In this document: in pieces, positions 1 to 11,520 of the stretch
How positions within the stretch are numbered: position 1 is the first letter of the stretch
Layout of the letters: every line of letters starts with the position of its first letter
Assembly (NCBI GenBank): GCA_029298735.1
Contig: JANSLP010000007.1
Location: forward strand, 248,001 to 312,000
Origin: Ophiostoma sp. CBS 140.51
Taxonomy: Eukaryota; Ascomycota; Sordariomycetes; Ophiostomatales; Ophiostomataceae
Direction: 5' to 3'
Length of the DNA: 64,000 nt
Notes under the pieces: model-generated
The model's input: only the letters and a program-made list of their open reading frames with translations
Database searches by the model: none
Told to the model about the DNA's origin: nothing
Position numbers and translations under genes: made by a program

Positions 1-3000
1 CGAGGTTGGCCCCCACTCGACTCTGAAAGGCCCCTTCTCCGACACTCTCGCCCAGCTACAGGCACAAGGCAATTCCAGCTCCAAGAGTCTTCCCTACACC
101 AGTCTGCTTCAGCGCGGCAAAAATGATGCGACCTCGTTCCTTGAATTTTTGGGCTTTGTCTGGACGCAGTTCGACCCACCCTTGGTCAACCTCCATGGCC
201 TGTTGAGCAACGAAGAGAAAGATGCCCTATCCGACACTCTTGCTCGCCAACATGGCGATGATGCCAACAAGCTTCCAGCCTACCCATGGGATCACTCGCA
301 AAAGTACTACCGCGAGTCTCGTGTCACACGCCAGTTCCACCACAAGGCCGACCCTCCTCATGAGCTCCTAGGCAGCCGCACACGCGACGATATCGAAGGT
401 CACGAACTCCGTTGGCGCAACCTGCTTCGTGTCGACAAGCTGCCATGGCTGGCTCACCATGCTTTCCAGGGCCAGCCACTGTTGCCTGCGTCGGCCTACT
501 GCATCATGGCACGCGATGCAGCCAAGACTTTGCTGGCTGGTCGTAAGGCTTCGGTGATTGAGATTGAAGACATCGAGTTCATCAGCGGTATCCCACTTGA
601 TGTTGACGGGCCTGCCACAGAGGTCATGTTCTCCCTCAATGTGCATCACCAGCATAGCAAGACGTCCTCCAATGCCCTCAATGCCCACTCCTCCGACGAT
701 GACAACGTCATCCTTGCCTCCTTCTCCATTTTCTCTGGCTCAGAGTCTTCAAATGTCCCGCTCAGGAAGCGGTGCAATGGAAATCTTCGCGTCCTTCTCG
801 GCTCGCCTACGCCCGATGCTCTCCCGTGCCGTGATGACCCTGGCGAGATGCCCGAGGCCTTTGATGTCAGCACAAAGGCGTTCTACAACATGATGGCCGA
901 TGTCGGCCTGCAATACTCGGGGCCGTTCGAGGCGATTAAGTCCATGCGTCGGCGCCACAACTTTGCATCGGCCATACTCAAGCGCACCCACGCAGAGGAC
1001 AGCACCAGCCTGTCCTTCTCCCCGGCGACCCTCGACTCGTGCTTGCAGACATGTTTCGTGTCGTACTCATCCCCTGGTGACAAGGCACTTTGGACCGTCT
1101 TCCTGCCTATTCGTATGAAGAAAGTCAGCTTCAGTATGGCCCAAAATGGTATCACCAGCGAGCACTTATCCGTCGATGCGCAACTCACGGATATCCAAGA
1201 GGCGACGGCCGACTCTCCCGCCCGGATCTCAGGAGATGTCTGCATTTACAACGGGGGCGGCAACATGGAGATTTGTATTGAGGGCCTCACAGTCGGATCT
1301 CTGGCATCGGCCCATCCCAGTGCTGACCGTGATTTGTACCTGCACACCACCTACGCTCCCGATCCAGAAGATGCCCTTGTTAGCAACTGTGACATTCTCG
1401 GTGACGCTTGTCTCACGGACGGAGCTTGTGACAGAGTCCTTGAGGAGTCAGTACAACACATTCAATCATTCTTCGATCCCATGCAGAAGCCATCATCCAT
1501 CTGGCCGTCCGATACAGAAGACACGCTCGACCAGTACATCCTCTCTTCGCCATACTCTCTCACCCTTGACAAAGTCCGCACCTTTGTCAGAGAGCGCGCG
1601 ACTGTGTCACCAACCAACGAGGTGCAGAGTCCGCTCCGGTCACTACTCGAAGAAGGACGCCACGTCTACCAGTTCCAGAGACAGGTAGCGGCTATTGTTA
1701 AGCAGGTCGCGCACAAGTATCCACGTATGTCCATCTTCAGTCTCACTGACTCTGAGATGCATCTGTCTGCGCCAATTCTCAAAGGTCTCGAGTCTTCCTT
1801 CAAGGACTACACTTCGGTCGTGCTTGGAGACCAGGACCCCAACTTCGACCTCTTTCTCACACAGTCTTCGGATGCAGTCAAGAGAAAGGTCCGCGCATCT
1901 TCTATCAACCGAACTAATGACCCCAAGATACAGTTGGAGGACCTCCTCAAAGGGTCCTCGCACCAACCCTTTGATCTCGCTATCCTCTCCACTTCCATAT
2001 TTAAGCAAGCGGCATCTAGTGAGGCCGTCCTTGATCAAATCAAGTCTTTGATGCGGCCGGGTGGCTTCCTCGTTCTCATCCACATGCCACTCCAGATGGC
2101 TCGGGACCGCGATCAACAATCAACCAGCCTGGCCGATGCTATAATTACTCCGCCGGACTGGCCCGACCTTCTCGATCAGCGCGGGTTCATGAACCCCGCG
2201 ATCAAAAACACCGACCAACACTACCCCGGTGGCTTCTCCATCACCGTCAGGCAAAGCGAGAGTCTCGCCAAGAAAAATGTTGTTCGAGTTCCAAGCGCTC
2301 TCTCCTTTGAAGCGCCTGCCCTCACTCGGCCAGACGAATGGCTCCTTGTCGTCGGTGGCCAGACTGCGCACCTAACCATGCTTGCTTCCAGTGTCAGTCA
2401 GCTGCTCTCCAGTCATTTGTACAACCCAGTCACAACTTTTGCTAGCCTTGACGAGCTTGCCAACGCTAAGCCAGACTCGCTGCCCATCTTCACCTGTGCA
2501 ATTGTGCTGGGCGATCTCGACGATAATGCCCCTATTCTCTCCAACCTCGACGAGCACCGACTTGGCACCTTGCGCAGGGTTCTGCTCCGGCCGGAGATGG
2601 CTATCCTGTGGGTAACCAAGGGCGCGCGTGCCGGCAACCCTGAGAGCGCTGCGTCATTCGGCTTCACCCGCAGCATACGCGCCGAAATTCCGAGCCTCTT
2701 CCTGCAGATGCTCGACTTTGATCACCTCGACTCCGTTGGTAGCCAGCTACTCGTTCCTTCCCAGTCGAACTCGCCACCTTCAACGGCGGCCTCTGTTGTG
2801 ACGAACGTTTTCTTGCAGCTTGCGCTCGGTCTGGCTGAACAGCGAAAGCAGTACATCGTCGCATCGCTCAAAATCAATCGCGATGGGGATCTGGTTGACT
2901 ATCTCTGGAGACTAGAGACCGAGATATTCATTGACAAGGCCGGCAAGCGACTTGTTCCTCGGATGTTGCCTTTCAAGCCTAGCAATGACACATTCAACGC

Positions 3001-5287
3001 CTCGCGGCGCCTGGTGACCCGCCAGGTTAATACTCTGTCATCGTGTGTCGAGCTTGTCCACAATGCTGCGAACAACGAGCACACCACCCGTGTTATTCCG
3101 ACACCTGCCTCTTCATCACCTTCTCGGGCTGGAGATTCCGAGTTGATGAGAGTTCAGGTCCACTACAGCAGCGCACAGGCTCTCTTCCATGACCATTATG
3201 TCATCATCGGAAAGACCCTTGACACGGGTGACATCGTCGCAGCGACATCAAAGACCAACGCGTCGTTCGTCTCTATACCGCGCAACAAACTGTTAATGGC
3301 TGCTGCGGGCGGTGACAATATCACATCCAACACTGAAAGGTTCTACGCGAGTACACTGTTCGGGATTCTTAGTAGCATCCAGTTGTTGGCAAACTCTGAG
3401 ACGCGGCCACTGGTGTTACTCGAGCCGCGTCGTGGCTACTCTAAGCGTGTTCCCAGCCAGCAAGGTCACGATATCGTGTCCGTAAATGTCTTGGGTGGTG
3501 GCAAAGACGCTCGGAAGTTAGGCAGTGACTTGACCATTCATCCCCATGCAACCGACTTCTGCATGGCTTCCACTCTGTACCGTTTCAAGGGTGGCGCAAC
3601 AATTGTCAACCTAGTGCCTGAGAGCCACCCAATCTCTCGCTTCATCTCTACCACAATGCCTGCAAACTACTCTTCTCAATCTCGGGTAGGCATGCCCGAC
3701 CTGGCTGGCGATGACTCTCAGGCAGATGCCTCTTCCGCCATAGATCTCTGGCAAATAGCGACGGCAATGGTGGATGAGGCTTTGGCAAAGAACTTTGATG
3801 GCGAAGCAACTGCGAGCTTTATCTCTGTTTCCAATTTGCTGCGTACACATGTTCGCGGGACCAAAGCACTTCAAGTTGTGGATTGGCGGGCGGAGCGGAC
3901 GGTAGAAGTTGCCGTTGCTCCCCACGAGAACGCAGCGAGCAAGTTCTCTCCCCAGGGGCCAGCAACTGCCAAGCTCCGCGCTGACCGGACGTACGTCCTG
4001 GTTGGAATCACACGCGAGATGGGCCAAAGCTTCTCAACACTGTTTGCCAAGCAGGGTGCACGGCACATTGTCCTCGCCAGTCGGAGTGTTCCGACAACCA
4101 AGCCGCAATGGGCCAGGCACGCAAAGAAGACGCTTGGTGTTGACGTCCGCTTTGAGTCATTGGATGTCACCGACTTGACCGCCGTTCAGCAGTTCCGTGC
4201 CCGTATCGAAGAGTCCATGCCACGAGTTGGCGGTATCGTCAACGGCGCCATGGTCTTGGATGACCGCGTCTTTGCACAAATGACTGCCGACATCTTCCAA
4301 CGTGTGATGCGGCCCAAAACCGTCGGCTCAAAAAACCTCGACACCGTATTCCGGGATGACGATGAGGACGAGGACAACAAGCTCGATTTCTTCATCATGA
4401 CCTCTTCATTCGCTGCCACCGGCGGTCATGCCGGACAATCCAACTACGCCGCAGCCAATATGGTAAGTAATCCACGCTCTATTATCAATCCAACAACACC
4501 AGCTAACTGTGGCAGTACATGAATGGCATGGCCGCCAACCGGCAGCGTCGTGGCGTTGCCGGGTCCGTCCTGAACATTGGCGTCATCTACGGCTTGGGCT
4601 TCCTGCACCGCGAGAAGAACGACCTTTACGCCGGCCTCGAGCGCGAGGGATATCCACCAATCTCGGAGCGCGATCTGCACCACATGTTCCTCGAGGCCGT
4701 TGCTCTGGGAAGACCCAAGCCGGGAGTCATCCCCAGACCGGAGGACTTTGTCGACCTCACCACTGGCTTGAACCGCTACAATCCCAACCAGGCTGCCGAC
4801 AACGAGCTGCACTGGCACCGTGACCCTCGTTTCTCACATTTCACCGTCGACGATAAGAATGAAGACGCGTCAGGCAAGAAGCAAGCGGGCAGCGCGGAGA
4901 ACAGCAGCACAAAGCAGTTGACCGCTCTCATCAGCGACCAGTCTGCAACGGCCGAGGCCATTAGCCAGCAACTGGTGGTTGCTTTCAGCGAGCGTCTCGC
5001 TACTTTGCTGCACCTCGGTGATGGCAGTGACGGCGCCGCTCGTATTCAAGGTGACAGCAGCTTGATGGAGCTTGGTGTCGACTCGTTGGTGGCGGTGGAG
5101 ACGCGCACATGGCTCTGGCGCACGACCGGCCGTGATGTGCCGGTGATGAAGATCTTGGGTGCTGCGAGCATCGACAAGCGTAAGTTTTCTTTTTCTCTTT
5201 TTTGCCCAAAGTGGGCTCATTTACTAACAATTTTTCGCGACAGTTTGCACAGACATTGCCAGTAACATCGTGGCCACGAGAGCCTAA
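1..5287 (+). CDS. Highly reducing polyketide synthase, C-terminal part (AT end-DH-psiMT-KR-ACP)
   Basis: The gene enters from the left edge, open in frame from nt 2. Exons are <2-4462, 4516-5179 and 5244-5287, with GT/AG introns of 53 and 64 nt; about 1722 residues are visible. It opens with the GPHSTLKGP end of an acyltransferase. A dehydratase follows, with HxxxGxxxxP (His codon at 458) and the catalytic Asp of LDSCLQ (codon 1034). The next region resembles a decayed C-methyltransferase (FDLAILSTSIF and RPGGFLVL are left, but I see no SAM-binding glycine motif). A ketoreductase follows (YVLVGITREMGQS; Ser of MTSS; Tyr of SNYAAAN at 4445). Last is an acyl carrier protein with the phosphopantetheine Ser in GVDSLV (5083-5085). 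No enoylreductase lies between DH and KR, and no thioesterase, reductase or condensation domain follows the ACP. This matches the PKS half of PKS-NRPS or LovB-like enzymes, which use trans-acting ER and release partners. The product is unknown. Confidence 0.93.
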
Positions 5288-6108
5288 GGTGTGAACAAAA
5301 AAGAAAGAAAAGAAAAAAAACAAAGTTTCAGTGTGCAGTGGCCGGGGGCCTGCCAAGTTTCAAAATCGTTCTAATTTGCATCTGCGTTTGTTTTTGTCTT
5401 TCTATGTTACATCGTTATTCGGGAATAATGGCGAGTTCTAGCTTAAAATCGGTGTTGTGGTCTGTGTTTTTCTTTTTCTTTTTTACTTTCCTATCGTCAC
5501 CAGATACCTCGTGGAGTTAGTTAGGCATCAAGATAAGGGTGATGTTTTTTCAACATTATCATAGCTTCTTCAAAATTATTAAATTGTTTCGTCATGAAAA
5601 AGTTTACTGTTATTCGAGAAAAAACTAGTAAAACAAGCCATAAAGTTTTTTGTACTCATCTTATGCTTTTTTGATATTTGTTTTTAAACAAAAATGACAA
5701 ATTTTCCAAATTGCAAGTTTTGTTCCTTGAATTTTTTTCTTCTCTGGATAAAAATTGAAACTATGAGATGAAGCTTGTTTTCAATAGAGGAACAAAAAAC
5801 AAATGGTCGATAAGAAAAGAAAAAAAGCCATACTGAACGTATAAAGCGCAGTGTAGTTAAAAGGGTCAATGAAAGAAAACATTCGTTCATGGTCCTAAGT
5901 AATCGTTATGGAATCCGTGTTACAGGTACAGAAATAAGAGAAAAGACAATCGTAAATCAGAACAGAAAAGGACAAATGACCTCCCAAATAGCACAAATAA
6001 AATAGCAGAAATATGACAGGCGCTGTATCGCTCGTATTTCAAATCCCATTAAATCCCTGTCGTTATTACAATTCCGTCTCAACATCCTCTTCCTCATAAA
6101 CGCTTGGA
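5288..6108. other. Convergent intergenic region, AT-rich
   Basis: This holds the 3' ends of two convergent genes. The stretch from about 5540 to 5990 is clearly more AT-rich than the flanking coding DNA and has long A and T runs. I see no coding signature, tRNA or repeat. Confidence 0.6.
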
Positions 6109-7224
6109 CTAGTCGTCATCGTCATCGTCGGAACCACCATGACCATGGCCGTGACCATGTCCGCCGAATCCGTGGCCGCCGCTGTAGCCGCCGCTGTGAC
6201 CAGGGCTATGGGAGTCGCCGTGACCGTGATGGTAGCTCGGGACGTTGTCCTCTTCAAAGTCGTCTCGATCGTTTCGTCGGCCGTCCCGGTCGCGGTCTCG
6301 TCGACGGTCGCCGGCTGAAGAGGTATCGGACCGACTGCCGCGTCGCTTGATACTCCGATCAGATTTGTCCTTCTTGAGAGACTTGGCCACCAAGGTGCCG
6401 GCGGCAATACCACCAGCGGCGCCCAGTAGCATACCCGTAATGCTGAGGCCACTGCCATGTCGACTATGGCGCGATTGGCTGCGTCCACTGGGTGATGAAT
6501 CTCGCGGTGCCAGGCTCCGTTGGCTGTCGCGTTCTTTGGACTTGAGCTCTCGCTCCCGCTCGCGCAGCTCTTTTTGCACTTTTTTGACCTCAAACCCAGG
6601 CGCTTCCCATTGCGGCTTGCCCGAGTCTTTGTTGACATAGTACCAACGGCCGTGTGTGGCGCTAAACATGGGCACCCATCCCGAGGGCAGCGGAGGTCGT
6701 CCACGCGGTGTAGTGTAGGAGGGAGGCGCGGCCTTGGTCACTTCGCCGGGGATCGACCGGGGCTTCCGGGAGGCCAGATCGTCACGGATTTCTCGGTCGT
6801 CGCGCCGGCTGTTGCCGTTTCGAGCACTAAAGTAGCTACCAGCGGCAGCAGCAGCCAGCCGCGGGGAGTGCAAGTTGATGTCTCGGCTACGCGTCGCGCG
6901 GGGGTCATCGTGAGGACCCTCTCGTCGTCGTCGCACATACCGATCCTCATCCGATGAGCCGCTGCCGCCTACCGCCTGGCTGCGCGGCTCGCGCGCGGCA
7001 CGGCTTTTTGTGTAATCTTCGTAGGTCTCATAGTAGTCGTAGTCAAAGGTCACGTCGTCTTCATCGTTTTCGCGGTGCGGTCCGCTGTGGTGATAATAGC
7101 GGGTGGTGGCTGTTTGAGTGGACGGTTTGTTAGCGTTTTACAAGCAAAGACGTCATAGGGCTAGACGAAATTAATAGGGGGCCAGCCAGCGGGAGTACTT
7201 ACTTGGCCCAAGTCGTCGTGACAT
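6109..7224 (-). CDS. WW-domain protein with glycine-zipper and His/Gly/Asp-rich tail
   Basis: Two exons on the minus strand: 7224-7203 (ATG at 7224) and 7109-6109, with a 93-nt GT/AG intron (7110-7202), giving 340 residues. The short first exon (MSRRLGP) is needed because the long exon has no ATG near its beginning; phase is kept across the splice. A WW domain lies at about residues 147-177 (GWVPMF...RWYYVN...PQWEAP, Trp152 and Trp175 by this count). WW domains bind proline-containing peptides. A charged R/E/K-rich segment follows, then a glycine-zipper-like hydrophobic stretch (GMLLGAAGGIAAGTLVAKSL, about 231-250) that could associate with a membrane or self-associate. After an Arg/Asp-rich linker comes a tail rich in HG repeats that ends in poly-Asp. 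Ascomycetes have similar uncharacterised proteins; binding partner and location are unknown. The His-rich tail could bind metal (inference). Confidence 0.85.
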
Positions 7225-8914
7225 GATCGCAATATGCGGAAATGTGTGATGCGCTTCTGTGATTGTCGCAAAAGATGCAGAAAAGTAAGAAGAGATGAGA
7301 AACGAAAAGAGAAGTGTAAGAATAAAAATATTGTCCAATCTGACATGAAGAAAGGACAAAAAATGCTACCGATTCGAAAAATGCGAAAATGCGAAAAAAA
7401 AAGCCAAGGCAAACAAGGCTACGGGCCTGCCTTGCTTGCTTTTTGGTCTTTGGCCCCAGGTCCAGGCTCCGGAGCTTCCTTCCTTCTACGACCTTCCTGG
7501 GGCCTCTGGGTCCATTGCCCTTGCTTTCTTGGGTGGGAGCGCTCCTTCGCTCTTTCTGGCTGTCCCTCGCTCCTCTTGTTGGGCAGGAACCAATCACGAC
7601 AATGCGACAATTGCTCAAGTGGCAGTGCCGGGCCTAGAAAGGGGAAGAGACATTGTGGGCAAGAGCAACCTGCAGCTGACGTCGGTCATGCCGCATGCAC
7701 AGGAGGGCAGCTGCACGCGAGCGACTCACTGACTCTCTTTCTCATTTGTCTTTTTCTGCATCCGGACGCGAATGACCAGTGGCGATGAATTTGCTCGTAT
7801 TTTGAGTCATAGCCTTGCATCTGAATTTATCATGAGAAGAAGTTAACAAAATTACTTGTTATTGACTGGTTTGCCGTCCATCGGGTTGGGCCTTGAGCGA
7901 TTACTGTGCCAATAGCGTCAGTGCCTGACGAATAGGCGGGGAAAGGGATAAATTCGCGCCAAGAAGTGCCACTGCCTGGCAGCGACGGCTAAGCCCGCTG
8001 CCCCTGGCCACACAAACACTCCGAGCGCTCGTACATCTTGAAGGGCACAGGGGCACTGCCCTGAAAGGAGGCGAGAAAGACAAGAAAACGATCACTTCAT
8101 AGATTGAGCCTTCGGACAAGGGCGGCGATGGCGGCTCTAACGGCAGGCACGACCGAGGCTTGCGAGGCTTGGAAGGAAGCTGCAACCAACGACTTTTTCT
8201 CTGTTACGATCGATGGGAAGGTGCGATCGTAGCCCATCACACTCGGGCATTATTACTGGGCCGGGATGTCGTGCATCGCTGTTGCCCTGTGCTCTTGCCC
8301 TGTGCTCCATTCTCAAAGCTGCTTGCTGCCTTATTATTCTTTCCGAGTCGGAAGGTGCAAGCTCGCAGGCTCCCTCTCGTTCCCTCGTCCTTCTTTCCTC
8401 CCCCCTTCAGCGGCGTCATCAAAATGAGGGGTTCGATCCGCCGCCGAGCTGAAAGGGCTGACGGCGTCGTCCCCTGCCCCACTTATAAACAGCCGTAAAC
8501 AGCGGCGAAAAGTACCAAACAGCACCAAGTGACAACCAAAATACACCAAAAAGACACTAAAGCGACACCAAAAGACACCAACCACCGCCCAAATAGCAAC
8601 CACGGACCAACGGTCACGCCAAGCGCCAAGGCAAGACAGGAAGGAAGGACACAAGGCTAATCCGAGAAAAAAGGGCGGCAACGACGGCGCCGATTTCCCA
8701 TTCTCTCTCGAGACTCTTTCCCAGCTTCCTTGTTTTTCTTCTGCGCAAACATCACGACTCTTTTCGTTCGAAAGTTGACGACGTTGACGACGATATACTC
8801 GACTGCGACGATAGCTGACAACAGCTGACAAAATACGAGCTTGACCACTTCGACCTCCTCCTCACCCGCACTCCTACCTTCCCTTTCAACCCCGTCCCTC
8901 CTCTTTCTCTCGAC
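7225..8914. promoter_or_regulatory. Divergent intergenic region and metacaspase 5' leader
   Basis: About 1.7 kb between the divergent WW-protein and metacaspase starts. About 8490-8610 is an A/C-rich block with irregularly repeated gacaccaa-like words. The last 100 bp before the ATG are CT-rich, as is usual for fungal leaders. At 8429-8440 a T-loop-like word (GGGTTCGATCC) is not preceded by a foldable tRNA. No gene is seen. Confidence 0.5.
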
Positions 8915-10231
8915 ATGTCGTGGAACGGCGGATATCCCGGCCAGAACCACGGCCCCGGCCATCACGGTGGCGGCTACGGCCCTCCCCAGGGCGGATACGG
9001 CGGATACGGTCCTCCGCAGGGCCCGCCGCCGCCGGGCTACGACCAGTACGGCTACCCCCAGCAGCAATACCAGCAGCAGCAGTATCCGCCGCAAGGATAC
9101 GGCCAGCCGCCACCACAACAGCATTACCAACAGGGTCCTCCCCAGGGCCAATACCAGCAGCAGCAGCAGCACGGCGGCTACGACAGTCGTGCCGCTGCGC
9201 CGCCGCCGCAGCAGGCCCAGTCGTTTGGCCACGGCGCCCCCTCCGACTACACCTTCCAGTACTCCAACTGCACGGGCAAGCGCAAGGCGCTGCTCATTGG
9301 CATCAACTACATTGGCACCGACAATGCCCTGCGCGGCTGCATCAACGATGTCCACAACGTCTCCAACTTTTTGATGCAGCGCCAAAACTACCGCCGCGAG
9401 GACATGGTCATTCTCACAGACGACCAGCAGGACCCTGTGCTGCGGCCCACGCGCGCCAATATTTTGAGGGCCTTGTCGTGGCTGGTGCAGGGCGCACAGC
9501 CCAACGATGCGCTCTTTTTGCACTACTCGGGCCACGGTGGCCAGACCGAGGACTTGGACGGCGACGAGGACGACGGCTACGACGAGACCATTTACCCCGT
9601 CGATTTCAAGCAGGCCGGCATGATTGTCGATGACGAGATCCACAACGTGGTCGTGCGCCCGCTCCAGGCTGGTGTTCGGCTCACAGCCATTTTCGACTCG
9701 TGCCATTCCGGTTCCGTCATGGACCTCCCCTACATTTATTCCACCAAGGGCGTCCTAAAGGAACCCAACTTGGCCGAGGAGGCCGGTAAGGGTCTGCTCG
9801 GCGCCGTCATGGCCTATGCCCAGGGCAACTTGGCGGGCGTGGCCACGAGCATTTTTGATTTCGCGCGGACGGCTGTCAAGGGCGACGGCGCCTACAAGAA
9901 GACGGTCCAGACCAAGACAAGTCCGGCCGATGTGGTCATGTGGTCCGGCAGCAAGGACGACCAGACGAGTGCGGACGCAACGATTGCCTCGCAAGCGACG
10001 GGCGCCATGTCGTGGGCCTTCATCTCGGCCATTACCCAGAACCCGCAGCAGAGCTACCTGGAGCTGCTCAACAGCATCCGTGATGTCTTGCAGAGCAAGT
10101 ACACGCAGAAGCCGCAGCTGTCGTGCAGCCATCCTCTTGGTGAGTACTCCTTCCCTCGTCTTTGTTTACCATACTTGTCGACTGTCTTGATACTAACAAT
10201 CGCAGATGTCAACCTTCTTTTCGTCATGTAG
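8915..10231 (+). CDS. MCA1: Metacaspase (type I), YCA1/CasA family
   Basis: Exons are 8915-10139 and 10206-10231; the 66-nt intron is a multiple of three, so an unspliced reading frame also stays open. The product has 416 residues. Residues 1-110 are a Gln/Pro/Gly/Tyr-rich, prion-like prodomain (YGPPQGG, QYQQQQYPPQ). The caspase-like domain follows from about residue 115. His207 lies in HYSGHGG and Cys263 in DSCHSGS, which is the metacaspase catalytic dyad; the intervening acidic DLDGDEDDGYDE segment fits the known calcium-linked activation region. The spliced C-terminus HPLDVNLLFVM is the usual fungal ending, which supports the second exon. These peptidases cleave after Arg/Lys and act in cell death, protein aggregate clearance and stress. 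The ATG follows a CT-rich leader with a cytosine-rich start context. Confidence 0.96.
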   Translation: MSWNGGYPGQNHGPGHHGGGYGPPQGGYGGYGPPQGPPPPGYDQYGYPQQQYQQQQYPPQGYGQPPPQQHYQQGPPQGQYQQQQQHGGYDSRAAAPPPQQAQSFGHGAPSDYTFQYSNCTGKRKALLIGINYIGTDNALRGCINDVHNVSNFLMQRQNYRREDMVILTDDQQDPVLRPTRANILRALSWLVQGAQPNDALFLHYSGHGGQTEDLDGDEDDGYDETIYPVDFKQAGMIVDDEIHNVVVRPLQAGVRLTAIFDSCHSGSVMDLPYIYSTKGVLKEPNLAEEAGKGLLGAVMAYAQGNLAGVATSIFDFARTAVKGDGAYKKTVQTKTSPADVVMWSGSKDDQTSADATIASQATGAMSWAFISAITQNPQQSYLELLNSIRDVLQSKYTQKPQLSCSHPLGEYSFPRLCLPYLSTVLILTIADVNLLFVM

Positions 10232-11488
10232 ATGTCATAATGGACAGTCTGGTTTGCTGTAGATGGTCAGGGAAAATGGGAGGAAATCAAAATGGAGGAC
10301 GGGAAGCGATGGTGGGGGGCTCTTTACCACATTCGCCGGTTGCATTTACCTTTGCTCTTGCTTTGCTTTGCTTCGTTTTGCTCTACTCTGCTTTGCTTTG
10401 CCGTGGCTTGCCTTCGTGCTGTCTTGTTGCCGTTTCTTATTTCTTCTCTCCCTATGTTTGGTTTTCTTGTGTGTCCTCGCATCGAGTTATTGCATAGGTT
10501 CTTGTTCTATTTCATGAGAATGTCATTGGCTATTTACTTACCATGCCCAGTTGATGACTCTCGCACGGTCGTTTCCTATTGTGGTGGTCGGTCGCGTGCC
10601 TTGTGTGCACTTGTGCATAGTATTCAGGGTCCCAGCCGTAGATGCAGCCAGGGCTCGCAGCTTCCTGGAGCCAACCTGGCAAGTGATATGCCCCGACCCG
10701 AGGACCAAGGTCCCAAGGTGCAAGGTCCAAGCTGCAGCTTCAACGGTTTGGACACCGAGCTCCTTTCCCAGGATTGCAACATGCAGCTTGCACCAAACTC
10801 TCGAGCTGCCATGAGCTCCGAGCTTTCTAGTCTACACCAGTACAAGTAGTAGGCGTTACAACATACCCTCCATACTCCCTTCTTCGACCCTGATTTTCGA
10901 CGCATAGAAGCATATTGGCGTGCTGATCATCAGGGACGTGCCAGGACCGACCAAGGGTGGTGGTGGTGGCAGAGGCAATTAATGGTTGGCAATATGCTAT
11001 GGGGAAAGCAGGGAAGAAACGACCAAAGAAGGAAGTGAAAGGCGACTTCAAAGACCAGGGAAAGGGGTACGCACTCCCTTACCATTTTCTTTCCTGGTTG
11101 GTGTTTGATTACTCTCAAACAATTACTGCGCCGCCGGGAGCCGCAGGCTGCAAATGGCAAGTAGAAGCGGCCATTGGGGGCCGTGCTTTTGAACTGTAAG
11201 GTAACAAAGAGTTGACGACTCGACGACTTGTTAATCGACGAGACGCGTCTCCAAAAAGAGGCAGCCCGTAACTATCACGAAACAAAGTTCTTGGAAATGA
11301 TAACAGCGTCGACATCACGTTCAAATTATATGCTTTTGACAGAGATTGTGATAAGGGACGTGATGCCCAGAATGCCCAGCTTTCTCCAAGACAAAGCCAC
11401 AACCGGTCTCGAGCCCCAGAGTCCTCAGGAACGCGGGAGAGAGTTGACAGTTGCTTGGAGCTGATTGGGAGGCTTTTGCCCAGAGATG

Positions 11489-11520
11489 CCCAGCGTGCCC
11501 AGCGTGCCCAGCGTGCCCAG
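11489..11520. repeat. 9-bp tandem repeat, about 3.5 copies
   Basis: The unit CCCAGCGTG is repeated perfectly three times and followed by a partial copy (CCCAG). Related GCCCAG words occur just upstream near 11367-11380. Confidence 0.9.

Noticed and set aside
8429..8440. tRNA T-loop-like word (GGGTTCGATCC)
   Set aside because: No acceptor, D or anticodon arm can be formed from the preceding bases.
8657..9706. 349-codon minus-strand frame opposite the metacaspase
   Set aside because: It is a hydrophobic Val/Ala/Arg-rich shadow of the Gln/Pro/Gly codon-rich gene.
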